From Vibrio fortis (lineage in GTDB: Bacteria; Pseudomonadota; Gammaproteobacteria; Enterobacterales; Vibrionaceae): a stretch of 64,000 nt of DNA. The notes beneath the pieces are model-generated. The model had not been told where the DNA came from, searched no databases, and saw nothing but the letters and a program-made list of their open reading frames with translations. Made by a program: the position numbers and the translations under genes. The stretch lies in contig NZ_AP025487.1 in NCBI RefSeq assembly GCF_024347475.1, forward strand, positions 2,914,001 through 2,978,000. The letters are read 5' to 3'. This document shows, in pieces, positions 32,689 through 42,555 of the stretch. How positions within the stretch are numbered: position 1 is the stretch's first letter; each line of letters starts with the position of its first letter.

Positions 32689-33173
32689 GTTCAGAGCATG
32701 CGTCGACCACACTAACACTAGAGAGACTTTGGCAATTTAGCCTGAGTTATTATAGTGCTCGTGGTGTTAAAGATGCATGCCTAACCCTACAAAACCAATA
32801 TCATGGCAATGTAAACCTACTGTTGCTCCTCAAATGGCTAGATGAGCAACAGCTGGCTTTCGAAAAGACTGAATGGCATCACATTCAACAATGCTTAGGT
32901 CGTTCAGAGTCGCTGCTTCTTAGCTATCGAGAACTGCGCAAACATCTCAAACCTCATGTAGTCGACTCACTTTATAGAGAAGCATTGCAATTCGAACTTC
33001 AGCTAGAAAAGCAGCAACAATCTGACCTTGTCGACTGTATCAATGGTCTTCCTCTAACATTGAACACCGATATACCCTTGGTATTGCAGTACTGCCGCCT
33101 ACTCTCCGCCGAGTCACTTTATGAGTTCTTTTCAGAGCCACTGGCACCGGAAGAACACAGAGTAATAAACTAG
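32685..33173 (+). CDS. TIGR02444 family protein
   Basis: 162 residues, mostly helical, with LWQFSLSYYSARGVKDACLT near the N-terminus and WLDEQQLAF, typical of the TIGR02444 (DUF2390) family. The function is unknown. Its ATG overlaps the yheS stop by four bases, which indicates coupled translation and a possible link to ABC-F function. Confidence 0.85.
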   Translation: MSSEHASTTLTLERLWQFSLSYYSARGVKDACLTLQNQYHGNVNLLLLLKWLDEQQLAFEKTEWHHIQQCLGRSESLLLSYRELRKHLKPHVVDSLYREALQFELQLEKQQQSDLVDCINGLPLTLNTDIPLVLQYCRLLSAESLYEFFSEPLAPEEHRVIN

Positions 33174-33328
33174 ACATCACGCTACTGCACTTAAGTTTCA
33201 ATGCATTAGCTACGTCAATTCTTGGTCAACACTCATCACTCACCACTTGCACAGCTCGCCAAGATAGACCAAGCTCAAAGAGAAACGCGAGTGATATCTC
33301 AGCCCCAGAGAATGATGGAACCTCTACT

Positions 33329-34306
33329 ATGACAATTTTTACCGCTGCGACTGGCCTATCTAACCCCCACCTTCAAACCTTAGTCCCTAGGTTTATTCGC
33401 AAGCAGGCGTTGTTCCACCCTCATTGGCAAACATTGGAAACACCCGACCATGATTTTCTCGATCTCGCATGGAGCGAAGACCCAAGCAATGAAGGTCTAG
33501 ACCGCAAGCCAATCTTCGTACTATTTCATGGTCTTGAGGGCAGCTTTGAAAGCCCCTACGCTAATGGCCTTATGAATGCGTTCGCTGAAGATGGGTGGTT
33601 ATCGGTAATGATGCATTTTCGTGGCTGCAGCGGTAAGCCCAACCGTCTAGCTCGTGCTTACCACTCAGGCGAAGTGGAAGACGCTCGCTTTTTCTTAAGA
33701 AACCTGCATGCTCAGTTTCCTAATAATCCTAAAGTGGCGGTCGGTATCTCTTTAGGCGGTAACATGTTAGCCAACTATCTGGCCGAATACGCCGATGATC
33801 CTCTGCTCTCTGCGGCCACTATCGTCTCAGCGCCGTTTGATCTTGCCAGTTGCTCAAGTCGAATCGAAAAAGGGTTCTCTAAGGTTTACAAGAAGTACTT
33901 GTTGAACTCACTTAAATCCAACGCACTCAAGAAAGAGAAGCTGCTTTCAGAAAAATTAGGCATCACAGCAGATACGATCAAGAAGATCGAGAAACTGTAT
34001 GAGTTTGATGATCTGATCACAGCTCCTCTGCACGGATTTAAGAATGCTCAAGACTACTATGCGCAATGTTCTGCGTTGCCGAAGCTTAATCGCATCAAGC
34101 TGCCCACGCAGATCATTCATGCCAAAGACGATCCTTTCATGACCGATGATGTGATCCCTAAGTTCATTCTGCCAGATAACATCGATTACCGACTGTTTCA
34201 GAAAGGCGGACATGTGGGCTTTATTACAGGCAGTACCTTTAACCCTAAATTTTGGTTAGAAGAAGCTTTGCCTGCCTACTATGAAAGTATTCAGGATTCG
34301 GCATAA
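33329..34306 (+). CDS. yheT: Alpha/beta hydrolase YheT
   Basis: 325 residues of the UPF0017/YheT hydrolase family. The oxyanion region FVLFHGLEG, the nucleophile elbow GISLGGNML, the acid in HAKDDPFM and the terminal histidine in KGGHVGF complete a Ser-Asp-His triad. The substrate is unknown, probably an ester. It is followed by yheU and prkB as in E. coli. The 155-bp gap upstream holds nothing I recognise. Confidence 0.93.
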   Translation: MTIFTAATGLSNPHLQTLVPRFIRKQALFHPHWQTLETPDHDFLDLAWSEDPSNEGLDRKPIFVLFHGLEGSFESPYANGLMNAFAEDGWLSVMMHFRGCSGKPNRLARAYHSGEVEDARFFLRNLHAQFPNNPKVAVGISLGGNMLANYLAEYADDPLLSAATIVSAPFDLASCSSRIEKGFSKVYKKYLLNSLKSNALKKEKLLSEKLGITADTIKKIEKLYEFDDLITAPLHGFKNAQDYYAQCSALPKLNRIKLPTQIIHAKDDPFMTDDVIPKFILPDNIDYRLFQKGGHVGFITGSTFNPKFWLEEALPAYYESIQDSA

Positions 34307-34398
34307 TAGCGCCACAATAAGGTAAATTGACAGCGGCTATGCTGCACTCACTCACCTTTACAAACACATACCCATGAACATAAAAGAGAGATGTATTT

Positions 34399-34611
34399 AT
34401 GATCATTCCATGGCAAGACATCGCGCCTGAAACTCTAGACAATCTGATCAAAGAGTTCGTGCTCAGAGAAGGCACCGACTACGGTGATGTTGAGATCTCA
34501 TTGCAATCCAAAATCGACCAAGTGAAACAGCAATTGCAATCAGGGGAAGCGAGTATTGTTTTTTCTGAGCTGCATGAAACCGTCGATATCCAACTCACTA
34601 AACGCTTCTAG
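34399..34611 (+). CDS. yheU: YheU family protein (UPF0270)
   Basis: 70 residues beginning [20 protein letters not shown], a close match to YheU, with AGAGAG upstream. A small conserved protein without an assigned function, placed between yheT and prkB. Confidence 0.93.
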   Translation: MIIPWQDIAPETLDNLIKEFVLREGTDYGDVEISLQSKIDQVKQQLQSGEASIVFSELHETVDIQLTKRF

Positions 34612-34688
34612 GCTGCCATAAAAAAATAGCCGTGTTATAGTGGAAAACGATTGCTAACAAGTAAGTTATTCTAACGACAAGGGTTGTC

Positions 34689-35558
34689 ATGTCCGCTAAA
34701 CATCCAATTATTGCGGTTACGGGTTCTTCAGGAGCCGGAACCACCACCACCTCAGAAGCTTTCCGAAAAATGTTCAACATGATGGACGTGAAGGCTGCTT
34801 GGGTTGAAGGCGATAGTTTCCACCGCTTTACTCGTCCAGAAATGGATGTCGAGATCCGTAAAGCTCGAGAGCAAGGCAAGCACATCAGTTACTTCGGCCC
34901 GCAAGCCAATGATTTTGGTGCGCTTGAAGAGTTCTTTCGTCAATATGGCAACGAAGGTACAGGGCAAGTTCGACGCTACCTGCACACCTTTGACGAAGCG
35001 GTGCCTTACAATCAAATGCCGGGTACCTTTACTCCGTGGCAAGAGATCCCTGAAAACTCGGATGTGATGTTTTACGAAGGCTTACATGGTGGTGTCGTCG
35101 ATGGCGACGTCAACGTATCACAGCACGTTGACCTGCTGATTGGCATGGTACCCATCGTAAACCTAGAGTGGATTCAGAAGTTCGTCCGAGACACACGCGA
35201 TCGTGGGCATTCCCGTGAAGCAGTAATGGACTCCATTGTTCGCTCTATGGATGATTACCTCAACTACATCACTCCACAGTTTTCGCGCACGCATATCAAT
35301 TTTCAGCGAGTTCCGACTGTTGATACCTCTAACCCACTTAATGCAAAAGGCATCCCTAGCCTTGACGAAAGTTTTGTAGTTATTCGTTTGCGTGGTATCA
35401 AAAACGTCGATTTCCCGTATCTACTCGCTATGATTGATGGCTCATTTATGTCACGTCATAACACGCTTGTTGTGCCAGGTGGGAAAATGAGCTTTGCTAT
35501 GGAGCTCATCGTAAGACCTATCTTACAACAGCTCATCGAAACGGGAAAAATTGGCTAA
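34689..35558 (+). CDS. prkB: Phosphoribulokinase-like kinase
   Basis: 289 residues with the P-loop variant GSSGAGTTT (residues 12-20) and the PRK-family motifs GDSFHRF and FYEGLHGG. It is homologous to phosphoribulokinase, but no Rubisco is visible and Vibrio does not fix CO2. The real substrate is uncertain. Same position upstream of crp as in E. coli. Confidence 0.93.
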   Translation: MSAKHPIIAVTGSSGAGTTTTSEAFRKMFNMMDVKAAWVEGDSFHRFTRPEMDVEIRKAREQGKHISYFGPQANDFGALEEFFRQYGNEGTGQVRRYLHTFDEAVPYNQMPGTFTPWQEIPENSDVMFYEGLHGGVVDGDVNVSQHVDLLIGMVPIVNLEWIQKFVRDTRDRGHSREAVMDSIVRSMDDYLNYITPQFSRTHINFQRVPTVDTSNPLNAKGIPSLDESFVVIRLRGIKNVDFPYLLAMIDGSFMSRHNTLVVPGGKMSFAMELIVRPILQQLIETGKIG

Positions 35559-35591
35559 CGGAATGGCATTCTGGTTGATTACTTTTCATAC

Positions 35592-35607
35592 CGTGATCAT
35601 GTGCACA
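35592..35607. promoter_or_regulatory. Probable CRP binding site upstream of crp
   Basis: CGTGA-TCATGT-GCACA matches the TGTGA-N6-TCACA consensus with one mismatch per half. It lies about 190 bp upstream of the crp start, and E. coli crp is autoregulated from its promoter region. The promoter itself was not assigned, so the sign of any effect is unknown. Confidence 0.5.
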
Positions 35608-35799
35608 ATTTTGCGTAAAAAATCGTAGCTTGGTCACGATTAAAATCAAGAAATAGTGACTGAAAAAGGATACTATTCTTAACCGAAACACAAGATAGCT
35701 TGCAGCACAGAACAAGTGCTCTTATCCTAAGAAGTCAAATTCAGGCTTAGCTAAAATATGGAAAGCGGCAAGCATACCCTGCAGAGGAAGTGAGATATT

Positions 35800-36432
35800 A
35801 TGGTTCTAGGTAAACCTCAAACCGATCCAACATTAGAGTGGTTCCTTTCACACTGTCATATTCATAAGTACCCTTCAAAGAGTACTCTGATTCACGCTGG
35901 TGAAAAGGCAGAGACCCTGTACTACATCGTTAAGGGTTCTGTGGCAGTTCTTATCAAAGACGAAGAAGGTAAGGAAATGATTCTTTCTTACCTAAACCAA
36001 GGCGACTTTATCGGCGAACTTGGTCTATTCGAAGAAGACCAAGAGCGTACTGCATGGGTTCGTGCAAAATCTCCTTGTGAAGTTGCAGAGATTTCTTTCA
36101 AGAAATTCCGTCAACTTATCCAAGTGAACCCAGACATCCTGATGCGCCTTTCTGCGCAAATGGCTAGCCGTCTTCAAGTAACCAGCCAAAAAGTTGGTGA
36201 CTTAGCGTTCCTTGACGTTACTGGTCGTATCGCACAAACGCTACTAAACCTAGCGAAACAACCTGATGCGATGACTCACCCAGACGGCATGCAAATCAAG
36301 ATCACTCGTCAAGAGATTGGTCAGATTGTTGGCTGTTCACGTGAGACTGTAGGTCGTATCTTGAAGATGCTAGAAGAGCAAAACCTAATTTCTGCTCACG
36401 GTAAAACTATTGTGGTTTACGGTACTCGTTAA
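35800..36432 (+). CDS. crp: cAMP receptor protein (catabolite activator)
   Basis: 210 residues, the E. coli length. The cAMP pocket [20 protein letters not shown] has the Glu/Arg/Thr ligands. The recognition helix in [20 protein letters not shown] keeps Arg, Glu and Arg at 180-185. A global activator that contacts the alpha subunit C-terminal domain. It is alone in its transcript, ending at a strong terminator. Confidence 0.99.
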   Translation: MVLGKPQTDPTLEWFLSHCHIHKYPSKSTLIHAGEKAETLYYIVKGSVAVLIKDEEGKEMILSYLNQGDFIGELGLFEEDQERTAWVRAKSPCEVAEISFKKFRQLIQVNPDILMRLSAQMASRLQVTSQKVGDLAFLDVTGRIAQTLLNLAKQPDAMTHPDGMQIKITRQEIGQIVGCSRETVGRILKMLEEQNLISAHGKTIVVYGTR

Positions 36433-36456
36433 TCTCGATTGACCGAGCAAAAATTC

Positions 36457-36490
36457 AAAAGCCACCAAATGCAAATTTGGTGGCTTTTTC
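36457..36490 (+). terminator. Terminator after crp
   Basis: A perfect 14-bp stem (36457-36470 with 36475-36488), a GCAA loop and a T run. It ends only eight bases before the second heptamer array. Confidence 0.93.
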
Positions 36491-36497
36491 TTTATCT

Positions 36498-36538
<41 letters not shown>

Positions 36539-36585
36539 GAATGAAACACATCAGGCTCTCGCCTTGTAAACATTCTCGAAGCGAA

Positions 36586-36610
36586 GCGTGCCCGAATCTT
36601 AGGGCAACGC
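36586..36610. repeat. Imperfect hairpin inside the second array locus
   Basis: GCGTGCCC (36586-36593) pairs with GGGCAACGC (36602-36610), with one bulged base and an eight-base loop. It lies between the heptamer array and its inverted copy, giving the strip 36498-36624 the layout of a small palindromic repeat element. On the minus strand it may also help end the DUF1338 transcript. Confidence 0.55.
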
Positions 36611-36628
36611 CTGTGCTCGTATCTTTCT

Positions 36629-37420
36629 TTAACCGTTGGTGCTCTCGAAGATCTTATCCGCTGAAGCAGCAACAAATCCGGTATAAAGCTCGCCATTGGC
36701 CATTGGGTAGCGCTTAGCAAACTCATAGAAACCACCTGGAACCAACTCTACCCCTTCTGAGAACTCAACCTTAACTTTGTCAGCCATTGTTGATGATTGC
36801 TCTAGTAGAACCTCTGGAGAGCCTTTTACTTGGCCACCGACACTGTTGATTGTAAAGCCAGACGCACTCAGGTGATCATTCACAGCTTGTACTTCGGTGA
36901 ACTCATTTAGCTGATTCACACTCACGGTAAAGTGGTTAGCACCGTAACCGTGCGCCGCCAACCAAGAAGCGTATTCGCTCTCTGTCGCCAGTTGTTTGTA
37001 ATCTTGGAAATCCAAGTTCCATAAGCGACCACCGAATAGGAAATTTTGACCTTCTAGCTTGCTTGCATCTACCTGCGCTACCAACTTCGCAACAATCGCT
37101 TGTAGCTCAGGAGAACATTCTTCTACTTTCAATTCACTGATGAACACTTTTGGTTGGTTTGGATCTGGGTGTTCAAAGTGTTTAGCCACTAGCTTTTTGC
37201 TTTCAAACACGTAGTCACCACACGCTTTATAGCCAAGTGCCAAGAAGGGTTTAGCCAGCGTATCAATCCCCAAAGGTGCGACATTAAATGTACGCAGCGC
37301 GATGTGATCATTAATGAGGTCTTCCTCTTCTTTCAACAGCTGATGTACCTTCTCAGCGGATGGGCAGAGGCGTTCGATATAGTCATCCCACAGGGATTTG
37401 AACAGTAGATCGGGTGTCAT
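36629..37420 (-). CDS. DUF1338 family protein, possible 2-oxoacid dioxygenase/decarboxylase
   Basis: 263 residues. Candidate metal ligands are His39 (INDHIALRTF), His163 (GANHFTVSVN) and Glu233 (PGGFYEFAKRY), an arrangement like the vicinal-oxygen-chelate fold of HglS/YdcJ, which oxidises 2-oxoadipate to 2-hydroxyglutarate. That activity is inferred, not shown. It lies 203 bp after astD on the same strand, so it may share or follow the arginine-degradation transcript. SD and ATG (37418-37420) are clear. Confidence 0.8.
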   Translation of the reverse strand: MTPDLLFKSLWDDYIERLCPSAEKVHQLLKEEEDLINDHIALRTFNVAPLGIDTLAKPFLALGYKACGDYVFESKKLVAKHFEHPDPNQPKVFISELKVEECSPELQAIVAKLVAQVDASKLEGQNFLFGGRLWNLDFQDYKQLATESEYASWLAAHGYGANHFTVSVNQLNEFTEVQAVNDHLSASGFTINSVGGQVKGSPEVLLEQSSTMADKVKVEFSEGVELVPGGFYEFAKRYPMANGELYTGFVAASADKIFESTNG

Positions 37421-37623
37421 GGTGACTCCTTGTCGGGTTCTAGCAAGCTAGAGGATTGGATTAGAAAATGAGAGGCTGCGACAAAAAGTCAGCAGCCATC
37501 AGCTTGTGACATACTTATTTATAATTATATCTCGCGGAGTCAGACGCCCTGCGAGTAATCCAAAAGGAGGCCAAACTTCCCTGCCTCCGATTGATGGTTT
37601 ACGTTGTTAGTGATGATGAATGA

Positions 37624-39081
37624 TTACAGTTCGATACCAGGACTAAATGTCGCTGGAAGCTGAGTCTCACCGCCTTCCATCGATGCCATTGGGTATGCAC
37701 AGTAATCCGCTGCGTAGTAAGCGCTTGGACGTAGGTTACCTGAAGCACCTGGACCACCAAACGGTGCATCACCACTTGCTCCGGTCAGCTGACGGTTGCG
37801 GTTAACAATACCCGCGCGGATATGGTCAACAAAGTATTCCCACTCTGAATCATCTGTCGATACCAGTCCTGCAGACAAACCAAAGCGAGTATCGTTCGCC
37901 AGTTCAACGGCTTGCTCAAGTGACTGGTAACGAACTACTTGTAGCAATGGACCGAAGTACTCTTCATCTGGCAGCTCGGCAATGTTAGTTGCATCGATAA
38001 TGCCTGGAGAAACAAACGCCGCTTCGCCCGCTTTTGCTTCCACTAGGCTTACACCACCTAAAGATTGCAGGTTTGCTTGTGCATCCAGAATGAACTTAGC
38101 CGCTGCTTCTGAGATCTGTGGACCCATAAACGGTGCAGGCTCTGCGAAAGGTTGGTCGACACGAATCTTCTTAGTTGCCGATACTAGGCTATCGAGCAGT
38201 TGATCGCCCTTCTCGCCCACTGGAACATACAAACGACGTGCACAAGTACAACGCTGACCCGCACTGATGAAGGCTGACTGGATGATGGTGTATACCGTTG
38301 CATCCACATCACCAAAGTGTTCACTGATCACCATAGGGTTGTTACCACCCATTTCTAGTGCCAACATCTTACCCGGTTGACCAGCAAACTGACGGTGTAG
38401 GATATGACCCGTGTTAGCACTGCCGGTGAACAGCACGCCATCTAAGCCTTTCGCATCCGCTAGAGCAATACCCGTCTCTTTAGCGCCTTGAACAAGGTTA
38501 ATTACACCGGCAGGTAGGCCAGCCTCTTGCCAAAGCTTCATCGCAAACTCACCCGTCCACGGTGTCTGCTCCGATGGTTTGAATACAACTGTATTACCCG
38601 ATAGCAATGCAGGTACGATATGACCATTAGGCAAGTGGCCCGGGAAGTTGTAAGGCCCAAATACTGCCATAACACCTAGAGGGCGGTGACGCAGGACGAT
38701 CTGGTTGCCCGCAGCTTCACGTGATGATTCACCAGTACGGTCGTGATATGCACGAATTGAGATAGCAATCTTGCCTGCCATTGCACCGGCTTCAGTGCGA
38801 GTTTCCCAGATAGGTTTACCCGTCTCTTTAGCAATGATTTGTGCGATCTCTTCGCTGTTCTCTTTCACTTTTTCCGCGAACTTAAGCACAATCGCTTCAC
38901 GCTCGGCAAAGCTAAGTTTCTTCCAAGTTAAGAACGCTTCGCGCGCCGCAGCGACCGCTGATTCAACTTGAGCAGGTGTCGCACTGTCGCCCTTCCATAC
39001 TACTTGGTTGTCGTATGGGCTTACTGATGTCATCGCTTCGCCTTGACCGGCTACCCATTGCCCTGCAATCCACTGAGTCAT
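37624..39081 (-). CDS. astD: Succinylglutamate-semialdehyde dehydrogenase
   Basis: 485 residues, aldehyde dehydrogenase fold. Asn145 ([12 protein letters not shown]), Glu243 (ALEMGGNNP) and the nucleophile Cys278 ([10 protein letters not shown]) are present. It is the fourth step of the arginine succinyltransferase pathway, NAD+-dependent oxidation of N-succinylglutamate semialdehyde. It follows astA by 32 bp. The pathway genes astB and astE are not in the window and must be elsewhere. Confidence 0.96.
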   Translation of the reverse strand: MTQWIAGQWVAGQGEAMTSVSPYDNQVVWKGDSATPAQVESAVAAAREAFLTWKKLSFAEREAIVLKFAEKVKENSEEIAQIIAKETGKPIWETRTEAGAMAGKIAISIRAYHDRTGESSREAAGNQIVLRHRPLGVMAVFGPYNFPGHLPNGHIVPALLSGNTVVFKPSEQTPWTGEFAMKLWQEAGLPAGVINLVQGAKETGIALADAKGLDGVLFTGSANTGHILHRQFAGQPGKMLALEMGGNNPMVISEHFGDVDATVYTIIQSAFISAGQRCTCARRLYVPVGEKGDQLLDSLVSATKKIRVDQPFAEPAPFMGPQISEAAAKFILDAQANLQSLGGVSLVEAKAGEAAFVSPGIIDATNIAELPDEEYFGPLLQVVRYQSLEQAVELANDTRFGLSAGLVSTDDSEWEYFVDHIRAGIVNRNRQLTGASGDAPFGGPGASGNLRPSAYYAADYCAYPMASMEGGETQLPATFSPGIEL

Positions 39082-39113
39082 ACTTCTATCCTTCTTTGAC
39101 TAACCATCGAGCT

Positions 39114-40136
39114 CTATTGAGCCAACATACGAACAAAATCGCCTTCTTTAACTTCCAATGCCTCGGCCACATTTGGCGCAAGGATCACTTTACCGCTCGC
39201 TTGGTCATAAGCACCTTTAGCAGCGACCGCTCGGAAGTTTTCAAATGAGGTGTTACCAATCAGGTAATCTTGAGAGCTTGCATGCTCACTAATTTCAACC
39301 TGAGCACGAATCGAGTGGCGCACTGATTCAATATTACGCAAGTCACACTCAACCGTTGGGCCTGCGTCGAAGATGTCGACATAACCACGGTTGGTAAAGC
39401 CTTCACGCTCAAGCAGTTTCAATGCTGGACGTGTTTTATCATGCACTTGACCAATCACGTCTTGAGCTTCTTGGCTCAATAGGTTGATGTAAATTGGTAG
39501 TTTCGGCATAAGGTCAGCGATAAAGCCTTTCTTACCGATACCCGTTAAGTAATCTGCCAACGTGAAGTCGATTGAGAAGAAGTGCTCTTGTAGCCACTGC
39601 CAGAACGGAGAGTTACCTTCGTCGTCCGACACGCCACGCATCTCCGCAAAAATGGTTTCAGAGAAACGCTCTGGGTGCTCAGCCATTAATAGGAAACGAC
39701 ACTTAGACATTAAGCGACCGTTTAAACCTTTACGGTAATCAGGGCGTAAGAAAAGCGTACAAATCTCACTGCAACCTGTGTAGTTATTGCCAAATGTCAG
39801 TAGCTTAACGACGTTATTTACTTTAAGTCGTTGCGACGAATGCACCACTTTACTGATGTGGTAAGAGTAAAAAGGCACGTCCCAGCCAATCGAGGCTTCA
39901 ATACCAGTCGTGCCAGCAACTTCCCCAGTTTCAACGTCAAAACCTACCATTAGGTAACCTTCGTCACCCGGCTCAGTGACGTTTTCTTTGGCAAAGCTAT
40001 ATTCAGAGTGTGTAATTCGATTGGTTAACAGTTCTTCATTAACCGGAAGTGATGTGAATCCATGTCCTGATTCGACCGCACATGTGTGTAGCGCATCGTA
40101 ATCAGATAATTTAATTGGGCGTACAACAAGCATCAT
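39114..40136 (-). CDS. astA: Arginine N-succinyltransferase
   Basis: 340 residues from ATG 40134-40136, or 339 from the next ATG; GGAGGG lies four and seven bases upstream respectively. Conserved segments include GHGFTSLPVNEELL, ELCTLFLRPDYRKG and IGQVHDKTRPALKLLEREGF. First pathway step: transfers succinyl from succinyl-CoA to arginine. It is separated from astC by a 106-bp gap that contains a hairpin. Confidence 0.95.
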   Translation of the reverse strand: MMLVVRPIKLSDYDALHTCAVESGHGFTSLPVNEELLTNRITHSEYSFAKENVTEPGDEGYLMVGFDVETGEVAGTTGIEASIGWDVPFYSYHISKVVHSSQRLKVNNVVKLLTFGNNYTGCSEICTLFLRPDYRKGLNGRLMSKCRFLLMAEHPERFSETIFAEMRGVSDDEGNSPFWQWLQEHFFSIDFTLADYLTGIGKKGFIADLMPKLPIYINLLSQEAQDVIGQVHDKTRPALKLLEREGFTNRGYVDIFDAGPTVECDLRNIESVRHSIRAQVEISEHASSQDYLIGNTSFENFRAVAAKGAYDQASGKVILAPNVAEALEVKEGDFVRMLAQ

Positions 40137-40157
40137 TATTCCCTCCAGATGCAAAAC

Positions 40158-40183
40158 AGGCCCAAAACATTAAGCTTGGGCCT
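40158..40183 (-). other. Hairpin between astC and astA
   Basis: AGGCCCAA (40158-40165) and TTGGGCCT (40176-40183) form a perfect 8-bp stem with a ten-base loop. On the minus strand it is followed by GTTTTG, so it is either a weak terminator or a processing site that sets the astC/astA ratio. Confidence 0.6.
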
Positions 40184-40242
40184 TGAGCTGTGCGTCATGA
40201 GATCGCTCTTGTGGCGATCATTTCTATGACGCCGCTTGAGGC

Positions 40243-41454
40243 TTATACTAGCGAAGCAATTGCTTTATCTAGTTTTGCTAAGCCCTCTTCAATTTCTTCT
40301 TTAGTGATCACAAGTGATGGTGTGAAACGAACCACGTTTGCACCCGCAACCAACACCATTAGACCTTCTTTACCCGCAGCAACTAATACGTCACGCGCGC
40401 GGCCTTGCCATTCGTCATTCAGAGCCGCACCCAGTAGTAGGCCTTTACCACGAACTTCACTAAAGATTTGATATTTTTCATTAATTTTCGCTAGACCATC
40501 ACGGAATAACGCTTCACGAACCTTCACACCTTCAAGTGTGTCTGGCTGGCTAACAACATCAACAACTGCTTCTGCAACCGCACATGCTAGTGGGTTACCA
40601 CCGTAAGTTGAACCATGAGTACCCACTTTTAGATGTGGCGCTAATTCATTGGTCGTTAGCATTGCACCGATTGGGAAACCACCACCTAGTGATTTCGCAG
40701 TGCTCAAGATATCCGGTGTAACACCTAAACCTTGGTAAGCGTAGAAGTTACCAGTACGGCCGTTACCCGTTTGTACTTCATCGAAAATCAGCAGTGCATT
40801 GTGCTTATCACACAGCTCACGTACCGTGTTTACAAACTCAGATGTTGGAGAAATGATGCCGCCTTCGCCTTGCAGAGGTTCCATCATCACAGCACAAGTA
40901 CGATCAGAGATATGCGCTTCTAGTGCTTCGATATCATTGTACGGAAGGTGCGTTACGTCTCCTGGCTTAGGACCAAAGCCATCTGAGTATGCAGCTTGAC
41001 CACCAACAGTAACCGTAAAGAATGTACGACCGTGGAAACCCTGTTTAAATGCAATGATCTCAGATTTTTCTGGACCATGAACGTCTGCTGCCCATCGACG
41101 AGCAAGCTTCAGTGCTGCTTCGTTCGCTTCTGCACCTGAGTTTGCAAAGAACACTTTCTCTGCAAAACACACGTCTGTTAGTTTTTTCGCTAGACGCAGT
41201 GCTGGCTCGTTAGTCATAACGTTACTTAGGTGCCACAGCTTATTTGCTTGCTCAGTCACAGCGTCAACCATCGCTGGGTGACAGTGACCCAAACAGCTCA
41301 CCGCAATACCACCAGCGAAGTCGATGTACTCACGACCTTGCTGATCCCAAACGCGTGCCCCTTCCCCTTTTACTGGGATCATTTCCATAGGGTTGTAACA
41401 AGGCACCATGACCTCATCAAATAGACTACGTTCCACTTTATTTTCCACTGTCAT
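40243..41454 (-). CDS. astC: Acetylornithine/succinylornithine aminotransferase
   Basis: 403 residues from the ATG at 41452-41454 ([15 protein letters not shown]), with AAGGA seven bases upstream; 33 extra codons in the open frame are not used. PLP lysine is Lys254 (STAKSLGGG); DEVQTG and NSGAEANE are class III aminotransferase motifs. Its position between crp and pabA corresponds to E. coli argD, yet it leads the astA-astD set. It probably serves both arginine synthesis and degradation (argD/astC/aruC). Confidence 0.92.
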   Translation of the reverse strand: MTVENKVERSLFDEVMVPCYNPMEMIPVKGEGARVWDQQGREYIDFAGGIAVSCLGHCHPAMVDAVTEQANKLWHLSNVMTNEPALRLAKKLTDVCFAEKVFFANSGAEANEAALKLARRWAADVHGPEKSEIIAFKQGFHGRTFFTVTVGGQAAYSDGFGPKPGDVTHLPYNDIEALEAHISDRTCAVMMEPLQGEGGIISPTSEFVNTVRELCDKHNALLIFDEVQTGNGRTGNFYAYQGLGVTPDILSTAKSLGGGFPIGAMLTTNELAPHLKVGTHGSTYGGNPLACAVAEAVVDVVSQPDTLEGVKVREALFRDGLAKINEKYQIFSEVRGKGLLLGAALNDEWQGRARDVLVAAGKEGLMVLVAGANVVRFTPSLVITKEEIEEGLAKLDKAIASLV

Positions 41455-41551
41455 CACACATTCCTTCTCGATACTGCAAGCTTCGCAAAATAAGCGTAAT
41501 GGTTCATATCCGAGACAAAGGTATTTTGTCTCGCCATCATCCTGCTGCAGC

Positions 41552-41581
41552 ATTATATTTACATTTAATTAACCTTTTCAA
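41552..41581 (-). promoter_or_regulatory. Sigma-70-type promoter of astC
   Basis: On the minus strand, TTGAAA (41576-41581), an 18-bp spacer and TATAAT (41552-41557). The start would be near 41545, leaving a leader of about 90 nt. Confidence 0.7.
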
Positions 41582-41631
41582 TAGTAGATTATTCTTTCGC
41601 CACGCTAAATAGCCAGGCGAACGTTACTACC

Positions 41632-41649
41632 TATGACTATTTATGCATC
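41632..41649. promoter_or_regulatory. ARG-box-like ArgR site upstream of astC
   Basis: TATGACTATTTATGCATC agrees with TNTGAATWWWWATTCANA at all but three fixed positions. It lies about 90 bp upstream of the predicted start, a location compatible with ArgR activation of arginine catabolism. A second adjacent box, common in E. coli, is not evident. Confidence 0.5.
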
Positions 41650-41834
41650 AACGTATCTATTTTATGAAGCTTTTTTTACTTAGACGTGCTTTAACAAACA
41701 AGAAATGCAGGCAGAACAAGCTCTGAGAGGGGATCGAGAGGAAATAACGCGAATAACTTTGCATAGACACAAAAAACGGTATTCACATCTATAAATGTTA
41801 TAAAAAGTGATCGGTGTCAGAAGGATTCAAACAC

Positions 41835-42413
41835 TCAGCGGGCTAGAAAATTAGCCAGTAGTTGGTGCCCTTGCTCTGTTTTAATCGATTCGGGGTGAAA
41901 TTGTACTGCGTCGATCGGCAAAGTCTTGTGCTGATAACCCATAATTTCGTCCATACGGCCATCTTCAAATTCTGTCCAAGATGTCAGTTCAAAACAGTCC
42001 GGCAAGGTGCCATTCTTCACCACTAAGGAGTGATAGCGCGTAACAGTCAGTGGGTTATTCAACCCTTGAAAAACACTCTTCCCAGTGTGACGAATCGGGG
42101 AGGTTTTACCATGCATTACCTGTCTGGCTCTCACGACTTCACCACCAAAGACTTGAGCAATCGCTTGATGACCAAGACAAACACCTAAGATAGGTAATTT
42201 ACCCGCGAAGTGCTCGATAGCCGCAAGCGAGATACCTGCATCGTCAGGCGTACATGGACCCGGAGAGATCACTAGGTGGTTTGGTTTAAGCGCTTCAATG
42301 CCGGCGATATCAATCTCATCATTGCGCACAACCTTGACCTCTGCACCCAACTCACAAAAGTATTGGTACAGGTTATAGGTAAAAGAGTCGTAGTTGTCGA
42401 TGATAAGTAACAT
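41835..42413 (-). CDS. pabA: Aminodeoxychorismate synthase glutamine amidotransferase
   Basis: 192 residues, class I glutamine amidotransferase. The triad is Cys79 (GVCLGHQA), His173 and Glu175 (FHPES). It supplies ammonia to PabB for 4-aminobenzoate and folate synthesis. TrpG-type anthranilate synthase is very similar, but the neighbourhood (crp, argD-type gene) is that of pabA. It is encoded singly. Confidence 0.92.
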   Translation of the reverse strand: MLLIIDNYDSFTYNLYQYFCELGAEVKVVRNDEIDIAGIEALKPNHLVISPGPCTPDDAGISLAAIEHFAGKLPILGVCLGHQAIAQVFGGEVVRARQVMHGKTSPIRHTGKSVFQGLNNPLTVTRYHSLVVKNGTLPDCFELTSWTEFEDGRMDEIMGYQHKTLPIDAVQFHPESIKTEQGHQLLANFLAR

Positions 42414-42505
42414 ACGTAAATCGTAACCGTATTGAAGAGAACAATAGGATGTGTATTGTGCAGTAAGAGATTAGAAAGGCAAGTATAAAGCAAGAGATAA
42501 ACAAA

Positions 42506-42533
42506 AATAAGGCCAGCATAAGCCGGCCTTATT
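42506..42533 (-). terminator. Terminator after xds
   Basis: AATAAGGCC (42506-42514) pairs with GGCCTTATT (42525-42533), and the minus strand continues TTTGTTT. Confidence 0.85.
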
Positions 42534-42555
42534 CATTTACAGCTATCTGATTATA

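Larger units (their letters stand above)
41455..41834. other. Regulatory gap upstream of astC
   Basis: 380 AT-rich bases with no credible gene. They contain the astC promoter and an ARG-box-like site, annotated separately. No sigma-54 promoter was seen, although E. coli astC uses one. Confidence 0.6.

Noticed and set aside
34689..35558. Calvin-cycle phosphoribulokinase
   Set aside because: Family homology only; the enteric-type prkB locus and absence of Rubisco genes argue against carbon fixation.
41455..41834. Sigma-54 promoter for astC
   Set aside because: No TGGCAC-N5-TTGC-like sequence seen on the minus strand; a sigma-70-type promoter is present.
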